From Phytoseiulus persimilis (Eukaryota; Arthropoda; Arachnida; Mesostigmata; Phytoseiidae), in the NCBI GenBank assembly GCA_037576195.1, contig CM075104.1:2548775-2612774 (forward strand): DNA of 64,000 bases, read 5' to 3'. Positions 38,601 through 49,679 of the stretch are shown piece after piece; position 1 is the stretch's first letter, and each line of letters begins with the position of its first letter. A program made the position numbers and the translations under genes. The notes below the pieces were generated by a model. It did no database searches, was not told where the DNA came from, and saw only the letters and a list, made by a program, of their open reading frames with translations.

Positions 38601-40090
38601 AAACCAGCGCGCTCAAAACTTCCCATTGTCGCGAAAATCCCGCCGACCCCCATCTCTACCCCCGGTCTCCGAAGCGAAGCCGTCTACTCTTGGCTGGCAA
38701 GGACCAACGCCTCCGTTTGAGCCAGGCACCTCCGTCACAAGGCCACTTGCGCGCTCGCCATTATTACACTGTGTCGATAACAGATGCCCAAATAGTTTTA
38801 CTCGACGCTCAAGGCTTCTGCGCAAGCTGTGCTCCGTTCGCCACTTGTACGCTGAGCATATTGGCATGCTCGGTGTCATCGGTCCTTGCTCATCATCGTC
38901 GTTATTAGTTTGCGGAGCGGCGAGGTTCTCACCCCCATTGAGTGCGACGCCAGCAGCGCCATCATTAAACTTCCGTCGAAATCTTCCTAAAAACGTCTCG
39001 TACGTGAATGACTTACGCACATCGTCGATTGCTGATGATGTTTCGAAACTAATCCTCTCGCAAGCGAACGGAACCGCCTCGAGCCGCACCGCGAAGGTGC
39101 TGCTGATCTCGTATGCGAGGAGAAAATCACCGTAAATAATGCATCCGTTTCGGAAGCGCTCTCGCATACGTTTCCCGAAATGGTGGGAATCCGGGAATCG
39201 GGAGGAGTTTCATGGCCAGCGATCGATGGAGACGAATTCCAAAACAGCTTTCACGGGACTCCTGCTTGCAGAACATCGCTCAAGGTCTCATCCCCGCTCC
39301 CGTGGCCCCCCCTAAGCCAGTCCTCTATCAGCAGCCCATTGTCCAGCCCGTGATTCAACAGAGACCCTTTGTCTACCAGCAGCCCCTGGTGGTAAGACCC
39401 GCTGTCCGACCTCTCGTTACGCCCTCCTTTCAATACCGGAAACACAGGAATGTTAACGCTGTTGTTTTCGACCAACAGCCCAAGCCGGTGGTCTATCAGC
39501 AACCGATATACCAGCACAGGCCGATCGTTTATCAGCAACCCATGGTCAAGCCCACTCTCCAGTTCTACCAGAACGTGCAGCCACTTGTCCACGTCCAACC
39601 GAAGCCGCTCGTTTATCAGCAGCCCATCTTGCAGCAGGTCGTGCAGCCGAAGCCTGTCGTCTACCAACAGCCCATCCAGTATCAATCCTATCATAACGTG
39701 CGGCTAGTTGCTCCCCAACACAAAATCGACGCGTCGCCCGTGATCCCTGTCCAGAAGGTCGCCGTCCAGCCCGTTGTCCTGAAGGAGAAAAAAATCGTCG
39801 TCACCCCTCCCCCCGCCTACTCTGGACCACGAAGGAAGATCCAGAAGTTCATCGAGGACCCCGCGCAATCCTACATCACCCCTGAACTACCCGCTCTCAC
39901 CCCCAAGCGGATCCCCGGCTACAACCCAGGACTCGAAGACTTTGAAGATGACGACGACACCACCGTGGCGCCTCCCCTGAGCCGCAGCCGAGTCGCTTAT
40001 GCCCCTGTCGGGAAATTCCAGGGAGTCACCCGCAAATCCGGGTCTTTCCCGCCTCTGGCCGGACCCCCTTCCCGCCGCGCCCGAGCATAA
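26628..40090 (+). CDS. Secreted cuticle protein, chitin-binding Rebers-Riddiford type (six-exon model)
   Basis: The model joins 26628-26633, 34683-34766, 36282-36474, 37863-37975, 38441-38545 and 39272-40090 to give about 439 residues. Residues 1-16 (MKAFLVLGLAVASAYA) form a signal peptide split across exons 1 and 2. Residues about 34-93 are the chitin_bind_4 (R&R consensus) core, with aromatic residues in YQFNYDI and the terminal block YVADKGGFRA followed by TNEPGT. Residues 95-167 are an Ala/Pro/Tyr linker including AAPVAPV. From about 186 to 300 there are six YQQP motifs, followed by a Pro-rich tail with an acidic patch (EDFEDDDD). Family knowledge: the R&R core binds chitin fibres in the extracellular cuticle, while YQQP- and AAP-type repeats are structural. 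Codon use is C-ending and unlike the surrounding DNA. The first three junctions are strong; those of exon 5 are less certain. Confidence 0.9.
29666..29689 (+). repeat. 24-nt poly-C tract
   Basis: An uninterrupted run of 24 C lies inside intron 1. On the opposite strand it is a G run able to form a quadruplex, and its length in the assembly may be unreliable. Confidence 0.9.
31356..31368 (+). repeat. 13-nt poly-C tract
   Basis: A run of 13 C inside intron 1 of the cuticle gene. Confidence 0.9.
34683..34766 (+). CDS. Cuticle gene exon 2 (signal peptide and N-terminus)
   Basis: Twenty-eight codons between the acceptor TTCTTTTCCAG and the donor GTGAGT, phase 0 at both ends. It encodes the hydrophobic signal core AFLVLGLAVASAYA, with likely cleavage after Ala-Tyr-Ala, then the short polar start of the mature protein (RSNDGFSSVSRTED). 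Confidence 0.9.
34767..36281 (+). other. Cuticle gene intron 2 (about 1.5 kb)
   Basis: GTGAGT...CTCTCTCTCTATAG. A degenerate TTGT/TTCG tetranucleotide repeat lies at about 35937-35981 and itself ends in an acceptor-like TTTGTCGCAG. A long CT run immediately precedes the true acceptor. Nothing else is recognised. Confidence 0.8.
36282..36474 (+). CDS. Cuticle gene exon 3 (chitin-binding core)
   Basis: 193 bases, entered in phase 0 and left in phase 1 at G|GTAAGT. It encodes the whole R&R consensus: SHGNYQFNYDI at the start, GGYSITDVDGKVRQLEYVAD in the middle and GGFRAVIRTNEP at the end. The conserved aromatic positions (Y and F of YQFNY, Y of GGYS, Y of EYVAD, F of GGF) are all present. This exon alone identifies the gene family. 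The complementary strand is also open but shows no independent coding signal. Confidence 0.95.
36475..37862 (+). other. Cuticle gene intron 3 (about 1.4 kb)
   Basis: GTAAGT...TTTTTGCCTTGAAG. It holds a 13-base C run at 37215-37227. Nothing else is recognised. Confidence 0.8.
37215..37227 (+). repeat. 13-nt poly-C tract
   Basis: A run of 13 C inside intron 3 of the cuticle gene. Confidence 0.9.
37863..37975 (+). CDS. Cuticle gene exon 4 (linker after the chitin-binding core)
   Basis: Entered in phase 1, it completes Gly of NEPGT and continues GTAPGYSGDALYVRDG, then ITAAQPALQLTGHVIKQK. The 3' end is uncertain. The best phase-compatible donor is AAAAA|GCAAGTAG, a GC-type donor with an otherwise strong match to U1. 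Conventional GT donors nearby either give the wrong phase (GCAA|GTAGTC) or are weak (CAC|GTCATC). Without splicing the frame stops at TAG 37991-37993, which would give a short product. Confidence 0.82.
37976..38440 (+). other. Cuticle gene intron 4 (about 465 bp, possible GC-AG intron)
   Basis: Proposed to start GCAAGT and end CGCTCGAG. Both ends are chosen mainly by reading phase; the alternative acceptor GACACAG at 38426 would need a phase-2 donor that I do not see in good form. Confidence 0.45.
38441..38545 (+). CDS. Cuticle gene exon 5 (Ala/Pro-rich linker, tentative borders)
   Basis: Thirty-five codons that read TLAATAAPVAPVGRSG, then NTTYYPAYSNPHLQR. The Ala-Ala-Pro-Val type repeat and Tyr-rich segment are typical of cuticle proteins. 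The exon joins in phase 0 to exon 6 through CGT|GTACGT. The upstream border is weak because the strongest acceptor by pyrimidine content (near 38484) lies inside the segment and would change the frame. Confidence 0.6.
38546..39271 (+). other. Cuticle gene intron 5 (about 726 bp)
   Basis: GTACGT...CTCCTGCTTGCAG. Nothing else is recognised in it. Confidence 0.65.
39272..40090 (+). CDS. Cuticle gene exon 6 (YQQP repeats and C-terminus)
   Basis: 272 codons and a TAA stop, entered in phase 0 after CTTGCAG. Six YQQP motifs alternate with Pro/Val/Gln-rich spacers (PKPVVYQQPIYQ type), followed by a Pro-rich tail, an Asp/Glu cluster and an Arg-rich end. Low-complexity repeats of this kind give cuticle proteins elasticity and cross-linking tyrosines (family knowledge). 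The antisense frame at 39251-39694 is a shadow of the repeats. Confidence 0.9.
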   Translation, partial: NIAQGLIPAPVAPPKPVLYQQPIVQPVIQQRPFVYQQPLVVRPAVRPLVTPSFQYRKHRNVNAVVFDQQPKPVVYQQPIYQHRPIVYQQPMVKPTLQFYQNVQPLVHVQPKPLVYQQPILQQVVQPKPVVYQQPIQYQSYHNVRLVAPQHKIDASPVIPVQKVAVQPVVLKEKKIVVTPPPAYSGPRRKIQKFIEDPAQSYITPELPALTPKRIPGYNPGLEDFEDDDDTTVAPPLSRSRVAYAPVGKFQGVTRKSGSFPPLAGPPSRRARA

Positions 40091-40398
40091 GACCATTCCC
40101 TCGGGTGCCCAACCCATCCGAGTAGATCATAGAAGCTAGTAGATTACCCGACATGTCGAACCTCCGATGGGCTCGGACGGTGTCTACTCCGAACACTCGA
40201 TTGGATTGAGCCGCTTAGGAGCTGTATATTTATAACGGAATATATTTCTGTACTAACCCATCATGCCTCGAATGTGATGTGAAAGGAGGAGGAAGCAAGA
40301 AAGCCTCGCATGAATGATTGATCAGAGGTGCCATATAACAAGTTGTTACACACGTCGCTGGGAAAATCTGACACGCAGAGATGCGAACGAGGTCGTTG

Positions 40399-40404
40399 AA
40401 TAAA
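40399..40404 (+). terminator. Polyadenylation signal AATAAA
   Basis: A canonical hexamer about 310 bases after the cuticle stop codon. No earlier canonical copy is seen in the 3' untranslated region. Confidence 0.6.
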
Positions 40405-42329
40405 ATCAAATCTGGAAAATATGTCTCCATATTGTCAGTTCTTGGATGCGGGGAGATCGACACGAGAAGAACGGTGGACTCTCCTTCTCTATGCTTCGTC
40501 AAAATCCGAGCTTTCGCCGGCAATAGAGCTCCGGGGGAACCGTCTGCCGTGCACGCTATTACTTCGGCTGCAGATATATGAGGCGTCCGCAAAGACCTAG
40601 ACTCAAGATCGTCACGCAAACGTGTTGTTTGTCTTCTTTCCGAGCGAAATACGGAAGAGAGCACCTTCCCAGCGAATAACGGCTCATTCATCCACACTTC
40701 CCGGGCTGATAACTCGCTCGAATTCCGTGTGAGTTGATTGGAGAGGACTTCCCGCTGGAAGGAGAGAGACGTGATTGGGGGAGGATATGACGAGCGGGCG
40801 AACTGCAGAGTCGCCACTTCAGCCACAGAGACGCTGTCCGGCGTGGGCGGTCGAACAAGCGACTTGAATCCTAATTGCTCACGCCGTCTGGAGCCAACCG
40901 CTCGCGCTCTCACGTCGAGAATGGGATCGATTAGGCCTCCGGTAGCGGAGGCCTACCGATCTCCGGCGCTCAAACTCCGCGTCCTAGGCTGAGTGAGTCT
41001 CTTGCGCTGAGCCCCGAGGCGGCGAAGAAGCTGGGCTGAGGAGACACAGGCTGATGATCTGAATACAGTTTATGCACGATTGAGTTTTACTCAGTCGTGA
41101 GTCGCGAGGAAGAGGGCCAGATTCCAGCGTTTCTCAATCCTTCTTTTGGCCTCAAGCGAAATTCAGACTACATGCACGCTCGATCGACGAAGCACGACCA
41201 TGCGCGAAAAATCTTGAGCCCAGCAAATAGTCTAGCTTGAAGTATCATTCCATATAGAGCGAGAAGGCGTATCTGGGTTGAGGTCTCGAAGAGCTCCCAG
41301 AACGATGGACAAGTTCCACAAAACGCTCAACTTCCGAGGACAGGACGCTACGAGATCGAACTCCAGAAGCCTGATATCATCCCCGAACAATTCATCGCTC
41401 GGATCCGTCGTATATTCCAGCAAAGCAAGCTTCCCAGTGATGACTTTTCGAGGTTATCTTCGAGGTTATCTTCGAGGGTCGTATCTCGGTGATATAGTCC
41501 TTCGAACATCCGTCGTGTTCCGATGTATTCCGTATTGGAGGGTATACTATAGCATATTCTCAGAGGTTTCGCAGAATACGAACTCTGACCTCTCGTCGGC
41601 GTCGCTCGGCTCGGACCCGCTCTGGGGCACCCGCCATCGGGCCGAGTTATTGCAAAAAGCAAACCGAATTCGAAAGCACTTGGCATCGCGATCAGTCAGT
41701 ACCGTCGGCGATCCAGCGTGAAAGTTCGCGTTTGAAGAACCAACTCCAGGACGCTCGACAGGAAGCGTTCCCGAGAAAACTACCGAGAGAACTGGTCGCT
41801 TCAGTCGTTCTCAGAATTGCTAAGAGGGTCCAGAACCTGGAGCGAGTTGCGGGAGTTTGGAACGGAGAAGGTAGCGCGCTTTCTCCTCCCGTTGACTGGT
41901 TGCAAATGGGAGCTCGTGTGAGCTTGTTGGTTTTCCTCGGGAGAGACTCGGAGGTTTGGAGAGAAGTACGTGTGTCAATAGAAATGAGATGACCCGCGAC
42001 GGATGCGGCGACTTATCGAAGTCGTGTCAGGCTGAAATAGACATTTGGTTTTTGATTATTCCGCGCGGGGTCGAATGGAGGCGTTTCCGATGCCGAAAAC
42101 CCGTTTGTCCGGAATGCCGCGAGCCCGAGAAACCTTTCCCCAGTTCGAGAGTTTGTTGAGGCCAGCGCCCTACTATTGTTCTGCGGACGCCGTTCATCCA
42201 CTGTATGAGAGTAGAACTGTGGGCAAAATATGTAACTCGCATGCTCGGAAATTGACAGTTTGATTCGAGTTCAGTGTTGAGAACCGACCACCAATAACGC
42301 CATTCCAATCCTCTCCGAGCGATGGACTT
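40405..42329. other. Intergenic stretch after the cuticle gene
   Basis: No supported gene. A 227-codon minus frame (40230-40913) overlaps the cuticle 3' untranslated region but has no recognised domain. A 12-bp direct repeat, CGAGGTTATCTT twice plus part of a third, lies at 41449-41478. Confidence 0.5.
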
Positions 42330-42580
42330 TTCACGAGTAGACTTGAAGTTTCGAATCGAAAAACTTCGGGAAGTCATTTCCGACTTGAAATTTCTTTTCC
42401 GACTCAAAAATTAATCTTCGACTCAAAATTCGATTTTCGAGTCGGAAATTCGAGTATCTCGAGTCAGATGCTTCGGCTTCTAGTCGACTAGTGCATTCGG
42501 CCAATGTCTGACCGGAAAATCAGTTCCCGAATCGGAAAATAATTTTCGAGTCGGAAATCAAGTTTCGAGATTTGAAAACT
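42330..42580. repeat. Degenerate palindromic repeat field (TTTCGAGTCGGAAAT type)
   Basis: At least seven imperfect copies of TTTTCGAGTCGGAAAT or its complement ATTTCCGACTCGAAAA occur in both orientations in about 250 bases, which is AT-richer than its surroundings. Dyads such as AATTCGATTTTCGAGTCGGAAATTCG could fold into hairpins. Origin unknown: an old small satellite or the remnant of a foldback element. Confidence 0.65.
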
Positions 42581-44031
42581 CATGTCTATTCAGGGGTCAG
42601 CTCGAAGTTGTATATGCATGGCAAGAAGACCGAAAAGGAGTCAACGGTCGGACTTGTAAACTGGATACATTATCTTCCCTCACGCAATTGGCTGCCCGAG
42701 GTTTTGAAAAAAGTTCCACTGAGCATAGTCGCGCCTCAGAGTCATGGATTCCCCATGCGATATCACTCCCTCACCATATTCAACATAGTCACCGCATTGC
42801 GAACCCGGTAATGACAACCCTCTTCAGGCCAGTCCAACAGCTGGAAGCCGCATGTTTCGCTCTCAATTCAGACAGTCATTCGCTCAGAATTTCATTGTGG
42901 ATTGGATCATTTGACGTTGCAACGTTCGACTCTCAGGGGTCGCGAGCGGATTCGCATGGCGAGAGACAGTCGGAGGTGGAGCATTCCATGAGAATCGCAG
43001 TATAACTTCGACCGAAAACTTGGTCGTCTCGGACCTCCGCCGAACACGGGTACAGCCTTCTCAGCCCAAATGGTAATTCGCCTCTTCTCTTCTGGGGAGC
43101 CATACGAGCATGAACGAGCCAGCCTTTCAACTTTCCTAACGGAAAGATTCACCATTTTGTGGAGTCATAAGAAGGTCGCTGGCTCACAGACTGTCGGATA
43201 TGGGGATGAGGGTTCCCGGGCTCGCAAGATTCCGAGCTCAATACCTCCTGGCTCGCGGCGCTGAACCGTTCAAGAAGCGCCGGAGTAATTGTCGCGATAC
43301 GCTCCAAAAGACGTGAAACACCAGAGCCGGGAAGCGTTCCACGGAGTCCGAACTCTGGTAATGAATGTCGAGTATAGTCCGCGAAGCCTCAGCTCGTCGC
43401 TGGAGATGGTTCCTGCAAGTCTGACATTCCCTGATTCTGCTGCAGATCTGAGCGAAATCCAAGGAAAAACTCTGCGTTCCGCTTCCAGGATCACCGACAC
43501 TGGCCCAGAAGGGAAGTTCCGCTTGTTTCAAAGGTCGTCAGCGCGAGATAGGCCTCTCGATTCGACTCAAATATTTGTACTGCATGCCGAAGCTTATTGA
43601 TTATGGTAAGACTTGGGAATTCGGGCATTGCTCCTTGATCACTGTCCTCCAATCCATGGACTAATGAACCCAGGGATGGATAATTCTCAAGGGACACCAA
43701 AGTTGATAGACTCAGCATCCAGCATTCATGAGTCAATCCACACACACGGGTGGATGGACTTTGTAGAACCACCGCCTTTTTCTTCAGAGAATAGGCCATG
43801 GCTCTTATTTGTCTCGGAAACATGAAATTTCATAACGGCCCGTTTCCGCGGTATGGCTTCCAGTTCCCGAGGTGCTCTGAAACTATCAGTTTCAGATACT
43901 GAGACAACCGATTCCAAGCACCCACTCTAGAACAACCATGTAATCTTCCCCCGGAATATCGTTCATCTGAGGGACGGTACTTCGGCTCCTCGTTTGCTGA
44001 ACTACGAGACAGACATGAGAGTGCGAAGTTC
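42581..44031. other. Non-coding stretch before the 9-bp repeats
   Basis: Only short overlapping frames on both strands. No gene, RNA or repeat that I can support. Confidence 0.5.
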
Positions 44032-44103
44032 GCGGTACGGTAGTACGGAAAGTACGCAAAGTACGGAAAATACGCGAAGTACGGGAAGTACGCGAAGTAC
44101 GGA
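44032..44103 (+). repeat. 9-bp tandem repeat AAGTACGGA/AAGTACGCG, left flank
   Basis: Eight consecutive 9-bp units vary around AAGTACGGA, alternating with AAGTACGCG. Translated in one frame they give Ser-Thr rich text, but this follows from the repeat. The same 9-bp motif reappears on the far side of the minisatellite. Confidence 0.85.
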
Positions 44104-44118
44104 TGATATAATCCGACT

Positions 44119-44137
44119 AGCCGGCCTTCGGCCGACT
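44119..44137 (+). repeat. 19-bp inverted repeat, left copy
   Basis: AGCCGGCCTTCGGCCGACT. Its exact reverse complement occurs at 60224-60242, so the two copies bracket both minisatellite arrays. The core CGGCC-TTC-GGCCG also forms its own small hairpin. Confidence 0.7.
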
Positions 44138-47100
44138 ACGCTGGCCGACCCGTCCCTTGCTTCGGGAGTCTACTGCTGACAGGCACACATTGCCTTAAAT
44201 GTAGTGTCATGAGACCTTCGAGAGTGGCCACCGATTCTCGATAGGATTCTGACCTGGAGTCGAGGCACTTTCCTCTCTCTTCACTTGGTCAGCATCATGG
44301 TTTCGAGAAGTATGGTCAGATTGGTGTCGTAATCACCCCTCCAGATTCGGAGAAGCATGGTCAGATTGGTCCCGGAATCAGCCCTCCAGGTTTTGAAAAG
44401 TATGGTTGGATATGTCTCGAGATCACCCCTCCAGACTCGGAAAGTGATAGTCAGATTGGTCTCGGAATCACCTCTCCAGACTTGGAAAAGTATGCTCAGA
44501 TTGGTACCGGAATCTTCCTTCTAGAGTTGGGAAGTAATGCTCAGATTGGTCTCAGAATCACCCCTCCAGAGTTGGAAAGTAATGGCCAGATTGGTCTCGG
44601 AATCACCCCTCCAGAGTTGGAAAGTAATGACCAAATTGGTCCCAGAATCACCCCTCCAGAGTTGGAAAGTTATGGCCAGATTGATCCCAGAATCACCCCT
44701 CCAGAGTTGGAAAGTAATGCTCAGATTGGTCTCAGAATCACCCCTCCAGAGTTGGAAAGTAATGGTTGGATTGGTCCCGAAATCACCCCTCCTGGGTTGG
44801 AAATCAATGCTCAGATTGGTCTCGGAATCACCCCTCCAGAGTTGGAAAGTAATGGTCAGATTAGTCCCGAAATCACCCCTCCAGAGTTGGAAAGTAATGG
44901 TCAGATTCGTCCCGAAATCAGCCCCCCAGAGTTGGACAGTAATTCTCAGATTGGTCTCGGAATCACCCCTCCAGAGTTGGAAAATGATGCTCAGATTGGT
45001 CCCGAAATCACCCCTCCCGAGTTGGACAGTAATTCTCAGATTGGTCTCGGAATCACCCCTCCAGAGTTGGAAAGTAATGGTCAGATTGGTCTCGGAATCA
45101 CTCCTGCAGAGTTGGAAAATAATGCTCAGATTGGTCTCGGAATCACCCCTCCAGAGTTGGAAAATAATGCTCAGATTGGTCCCGAAATCACCCCTCCAGA
45201 GTTAGACAGTAATTCTCAGATTGGTCTCGGAATCACCCCTCCAGAGTTGGAAAGTAATGGTCAGATTGGTCTCGGAATCACTCCTGCTGAGTTGGAAAAT
45301 AATGCTCAGATTGGTCCCGAAATCACCCCTCCAGAGTTGGACAGTAATTCTCAGATTGGTCTCGGAATCACCCCTCCAGAGTTGGAAAATAATGCTCAGA
45401 TTGGTCCCGGAATAACCCCTCCAGAGTTCGAAAGTAATGCTCAGATTGGTCTCGGAATCACCCCTCCTGAGTTGGAAATCAATGCTCAGATTGGTCTCGG
45501 AATCACCCCTCCAGAGTTGGAAAATAATGCTCAGATTGGTCCCGAAATCACCCCTCCAGAGTTGGACAGTAATTCTCAGATTGGTCTCGGAATCACCCCT
45601 CCAGAGTTGGAGAATAATGCTCAGATTGGTCCCGTATTCACCCCTCCAGAATTGGACAGTAATTCTCAGATTGGTCTCGGAATCACCCCTCCAGAGTTGG
45701 AAAGTAATGGTCAGATTGGTCTCGGAATCACTCCTGCAGAGTTGGAAAGTAATGGTCAGATTGATCCCAGAATCACCCCTCCAGAGTTGGGAAGTAATGC
45801 TCAGATTGGTCCCGGGATCACCCTTCTCGAGTTGGGAAGTAATGCTCAGATTGGTCTCGGAATCACCCCTCCAGAGTTGGGAAGTAATGGCCAGATTGGT
45901 CTCGGAATCACTCCTCCAGAGTTGGAAAGTAATGCTCAGATTGCTCCCGGAATCACCCCTCCAGAGTTGGAAAGTAATGGTCAGATTGGTCTCGGAATCA
46001 CTCCTGCAGAGTTGGAAAGTAATGGTCAGATTGATCCCAGAATCACCCCTCCAGAGTTGGGAAGTAATGCTCAGATTGGTCCCGGAATCACCCTTCTCGA
46101 GTTGGGAAGTAATGCTCAGATTGGTCTCGGAATCACCCCTCCAGAGCTGGGAAGTAATGGCCAGATTGGTCTCGGAATCACTCCTCCAGAGTTGGAAAGT
46201 AATGCTCAGATTGGTCCCGTATTCACCCCTCCAGAATTGGACAGTAATTCTCAGATTGGTCTCGGAATCACCCCTCCAGAGTTGGAGAATAATGCTCAGA
46301 TTGGTCCCGTATTCACCCCTCCAGAATTGGACAGTAATTCTCAGATTGGTCTCGGAATCACCCCTCCAGAGTTGGAAAGTAATGGTCAGATTGGTCTCGG
46401 AATCACTCCTGCAGAGTTGGAAAGTAATGGTCAGATTGATCCCAGAATCACCCCTCCAGAGTTGGGAAGTAATGCTCAGATTGGTCCCGGAATCACCCTT
46501 CTCGAGTTGGGAAGTAATGCTCAGATTGGTCTCGGAATCACCCCTCCAGAGTTGGGAAGTAATGGCCAGATTGGTCTCGGAATCACTCCTCCAGAGTTGG
46601 AAAGTAATGCTCAGATTGCTCCCGGAATCACCCCTCCAGAGTTGGAAAGTAATGGTCAGATTGGTCTCGGAATCACTCCTGCAGAGTTGGAAAGTAATGG
46701 TCAGGTTGATCCCAGAATCACCCCTCCAGAGTTGGGAAGTAATGCTCAGATTGGTCCCGGAATCACCCTTCTCGAGTTGGGAAGTAATGCTCAGATTGGT
46801 CTCGGAATCACCCCTCCAGAGTTGGACAGTAATTCTCAGATTGGTCTCGGAATCACCCCTCCAGAGTTGGAGAATAATGCTCAGATTGGTCCCGTATTCA
46901 CCCCTCCAGAATTGGACAGTAATTCTCAGATTGGTCTCGGAATCACCCCTCCAGAGTTGGAAAGTAATGGTCAGATTGGTCTCGGAATCACTCCTGCAGA
47001 GTTGGAAAGTAATGGTCAGATTGATCCCAGAATCACCCCTCCAGAGTTGGGAAGTAATGCTCAGATTGGTCCCGGAATCACCCTTCTCGAGTTGGGAAGT

Positions 47101-47260
47101 AATGCTCAGATTGGTCTCGGAATCACCCCTCCAGAGTTGGGAAGTAATGGCCAGATTGGTCTCGGAATCACTCCTCCAGAGTTGGAAAGTAATGCTCAGA
47201 TTGCTCCCGGAATCATCCCTCCAGAGTTGGAAAGTAATGGCCAGATTGGTCTCGGAATCA

Positions 47261-47274
47261 CCCCCCAGAGTTGA
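47261..47274 (+). repeat. One-base-deletion marker in the minisatellite, copy 1
   Basis: Here the unit reads ACCCCCCAGAGTTGA instead of ACCCCTCCAGAGTTGG, with a net loss of one base and creation of TGA in the ITPP frame. The same variant unit recurs at 48250 and 51219, so it is a marker of duplicated blocks. Confidence 0.9.
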
Positions 47275-49244
47275 GAAGTAATGGCCAGATTGGTCTCGGA
47301 ATCACCCCTCCAGAGTTGGAAAGTATTGGCCAGATTGGTCTCGGAATCACTCCTCCAGAGTTGGAAAGTAATGCTCAGATTGCTCCCGGAATCACCCCTC
47401 CAGGCTTGGGAAGTAATGCTCAGATTGCTCCCGGAATCATCCCTCCAGAGTTGGAAAGTAATGGTCAAATTGGCACCGGAATCACCCCTCCAGAGTTGGA
47501 AACTAATGGTCGGATTGGTCTCGGAATCACCCCTCTAAAGTTGGAAAGTAATGCTCAGATTGGCCCCGGAATCTCCCTTCCAGAGTTGGAAAGTAATGCT
47601 CAGATTGCTCCCGGAATCACCCCTCCAGGCTTGGGAAGTAATGCTCAGATTGCTCCCGGAATCACCCCTCCAGAGTTGGAAACTAATGGTCAAATTGGCA
47701 CCGGAATCACCCCTCCAGAGTTGGAAAGTAATGCTCAGATTGGCCCCGGAATCTCCCTTCCAGAGTTGGAAAGTAATGCTCAGATTGCTCCCGGAATCAC
47801 CCCTCCAGGCTTGGGAAGTAATGCTCAGATTGCTCCCGGAATCACCCCTCCAGAGTTGGAAACTAATGGTCAAATTGGCACCGGAATCACCCCTCCAGAG
47901 TTGGAAAGTAATGCTCAGATTGGCCCCGGAATCTCCCTTCCAGAGTTGGAAAGTAATGCTCAGATTGCTCCCGGAATCACCCCTCCAGTCTTGGGAAGTA
48001 ATGCTCAGATTGCTCCCGGAATCACCCCTCCAGGCTTGGGAAGTAATGCTCAGATTGCTCCCGGAATCATCCCTCCAGAGTTGGAAAGTAATGGTCAAAT
48101 TGGCACCGGAATCACCCCTCCAGAGTTGGAAACTAATGGTCGGATTGGTCTCGGAATCACTCCTCCAGAGTTGGAAAGTAATGCTCAGATTGCTCCCGGA
48201 ATCATCCCTCCAGAGTTGGAAAGTAATGGCCAGATTGGTCTCGGAATCACCCCCCAGAGTTGAGAAGTAATGGCCAGATTGGTCTCGGAATCACCCCTCC
48301 AGAGTTGGAAAGTATTGGCCAGATTGGTCTCGGAATCACTCCTCCAGAGTTGGAAAGTAATGCTCAGATTGCTCCCGGAATCACCCCTCCAGGCTTGGGA
48401 AGTAATGCTCAGATTGCTCCCGGAATCATCCCTCCAGAGTTGGAAAGTAATGGTCAAATTGGCACCGGAATCACCCCTCCAGAGTTGGAAACTAATGGTC
48501 GGATTGGTCTCGGAATCACCCCTCTAAAGTTGGAAAGTAATGCTCAGATTGGCCCCGGAATCTCCCTTCCAGAGTTGGAAAGTAATGCTCAGATTGCTCC
48601 CGGAATCACCCCTCCAGGCTTGGGAAGTAATGCTCAGATTGCTCCCGGAATCACCCCTCCAGAGTTGGAAACTAATGGTCAAATTGGCACCGGAATCACC
48701 CCTCCAGAGTTGGAAAGTAATGCTCAGATTGGCCCCGGAATCTCCCTTCCAGAGTTGGAAAGTAATGCTCAGATTGCTCCCGGAATCACCCCTCCAGGCT
48801 TGGGAAGTAATGCTCAGATTGCTCCCGGAATCACCCCTCCAGAGTTGGAAACTAATGGTCAAATTGGCACCGGAATCACCCCTCCAGAGTTGGAAAGTAA
48901 TGCTCAGATTGGCCCCGGAATCTCCCTTCCAGAGTTGGAAAGTAATGCTCAGATTGCTCCCGGAATCACCCCTCCAGTCTTGGGAAGTAATGCTCAGATT
49001 GCTCCCGGAATCACCCCTCCAGGCTTGGGAAGTAATGCTCAGATTGCTCCCGGAATCATCCCTCCAGAGTTGGAAAGTAATGGTCAAATTGGCACCGGAA
49101 TCACCCCTCCAGAGTTGGAAACTAATGGTCGGATTGGTCTCGGAATCACCCCTCCAAAGTTGGAAAGTAATGCTCAGATTGGCCCCGGAATCTCCCTTCC
49201 AGAGTTGGAAAGTAATGCTCAGATTGCTCCCGGAATCACCCCTC
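47267..49244 (+). repeat. 989-bp higher-order tandem duplication in the minisatellite
   Basis: The deletion marker at 47261 recurs at 48250, exactly 989 bases on (22 units minus one base). Rare variants recur at the same spacing: CTCTAAAGTTGG (ITPLKLES) near 47530 and 48519, and CCAGTCTTG (PVLGS) at about 47985 and 48974. The second block continues past the copied part into different units, as unequal crossing-over would leave it. The end coordinate is approximate. Confidence 0.85.
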
Positions 49245-49679
49245 CAGGCTTGGGAAGTAATGCTCAGATTGCTCCCGGAATCACCCCTCCAGAGTTGGAA
49301 ACTAATGGTCAAATTGGCACCGGAATCACCCCTCCAGAGTTGGAAAGTAATGCTCAGATTGGCCCCGGAATCTCCCTTCCAGAGTTGGAAAGTAATGCTC
49401 AGATTGCTCCCGGAATCACCCCTCCAGGCTTGGGAAGTAATGCTCAGATTGCTCCCGGAATCACCCCTCCAGAGTTGGAAACCAATGGTCAAATTGGCAC
49501 CGGAATCACCCCTCCAGAGTTGGAAAGTAATGCTCAGATTGGCCCCGGAATCTCCCTTCCAGAGTTGGAAAGTAATGCTCAGATTGCTCCCGGAATCACC
49601 CCTCCAGGCTTGGGAAGTAATGCTCAGATTGCTCCCGGAATCACCCCTCCAGGCTTGGGAAGTAATGCTCAGATTGCTC

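Noticed and set aside
38368..39135. 255-residue plus frame across exon 5 and intron 5
   Set aside because: A different frame from the cuticle-like reading and runs through the intron without a recognisable domain.
39251..39694. 147-residue antisense frame over the last cuticle exon
   Set aside because: Its Leu/Asp repeats are the reverse reading of the YQQP repeats of the recognised gene.
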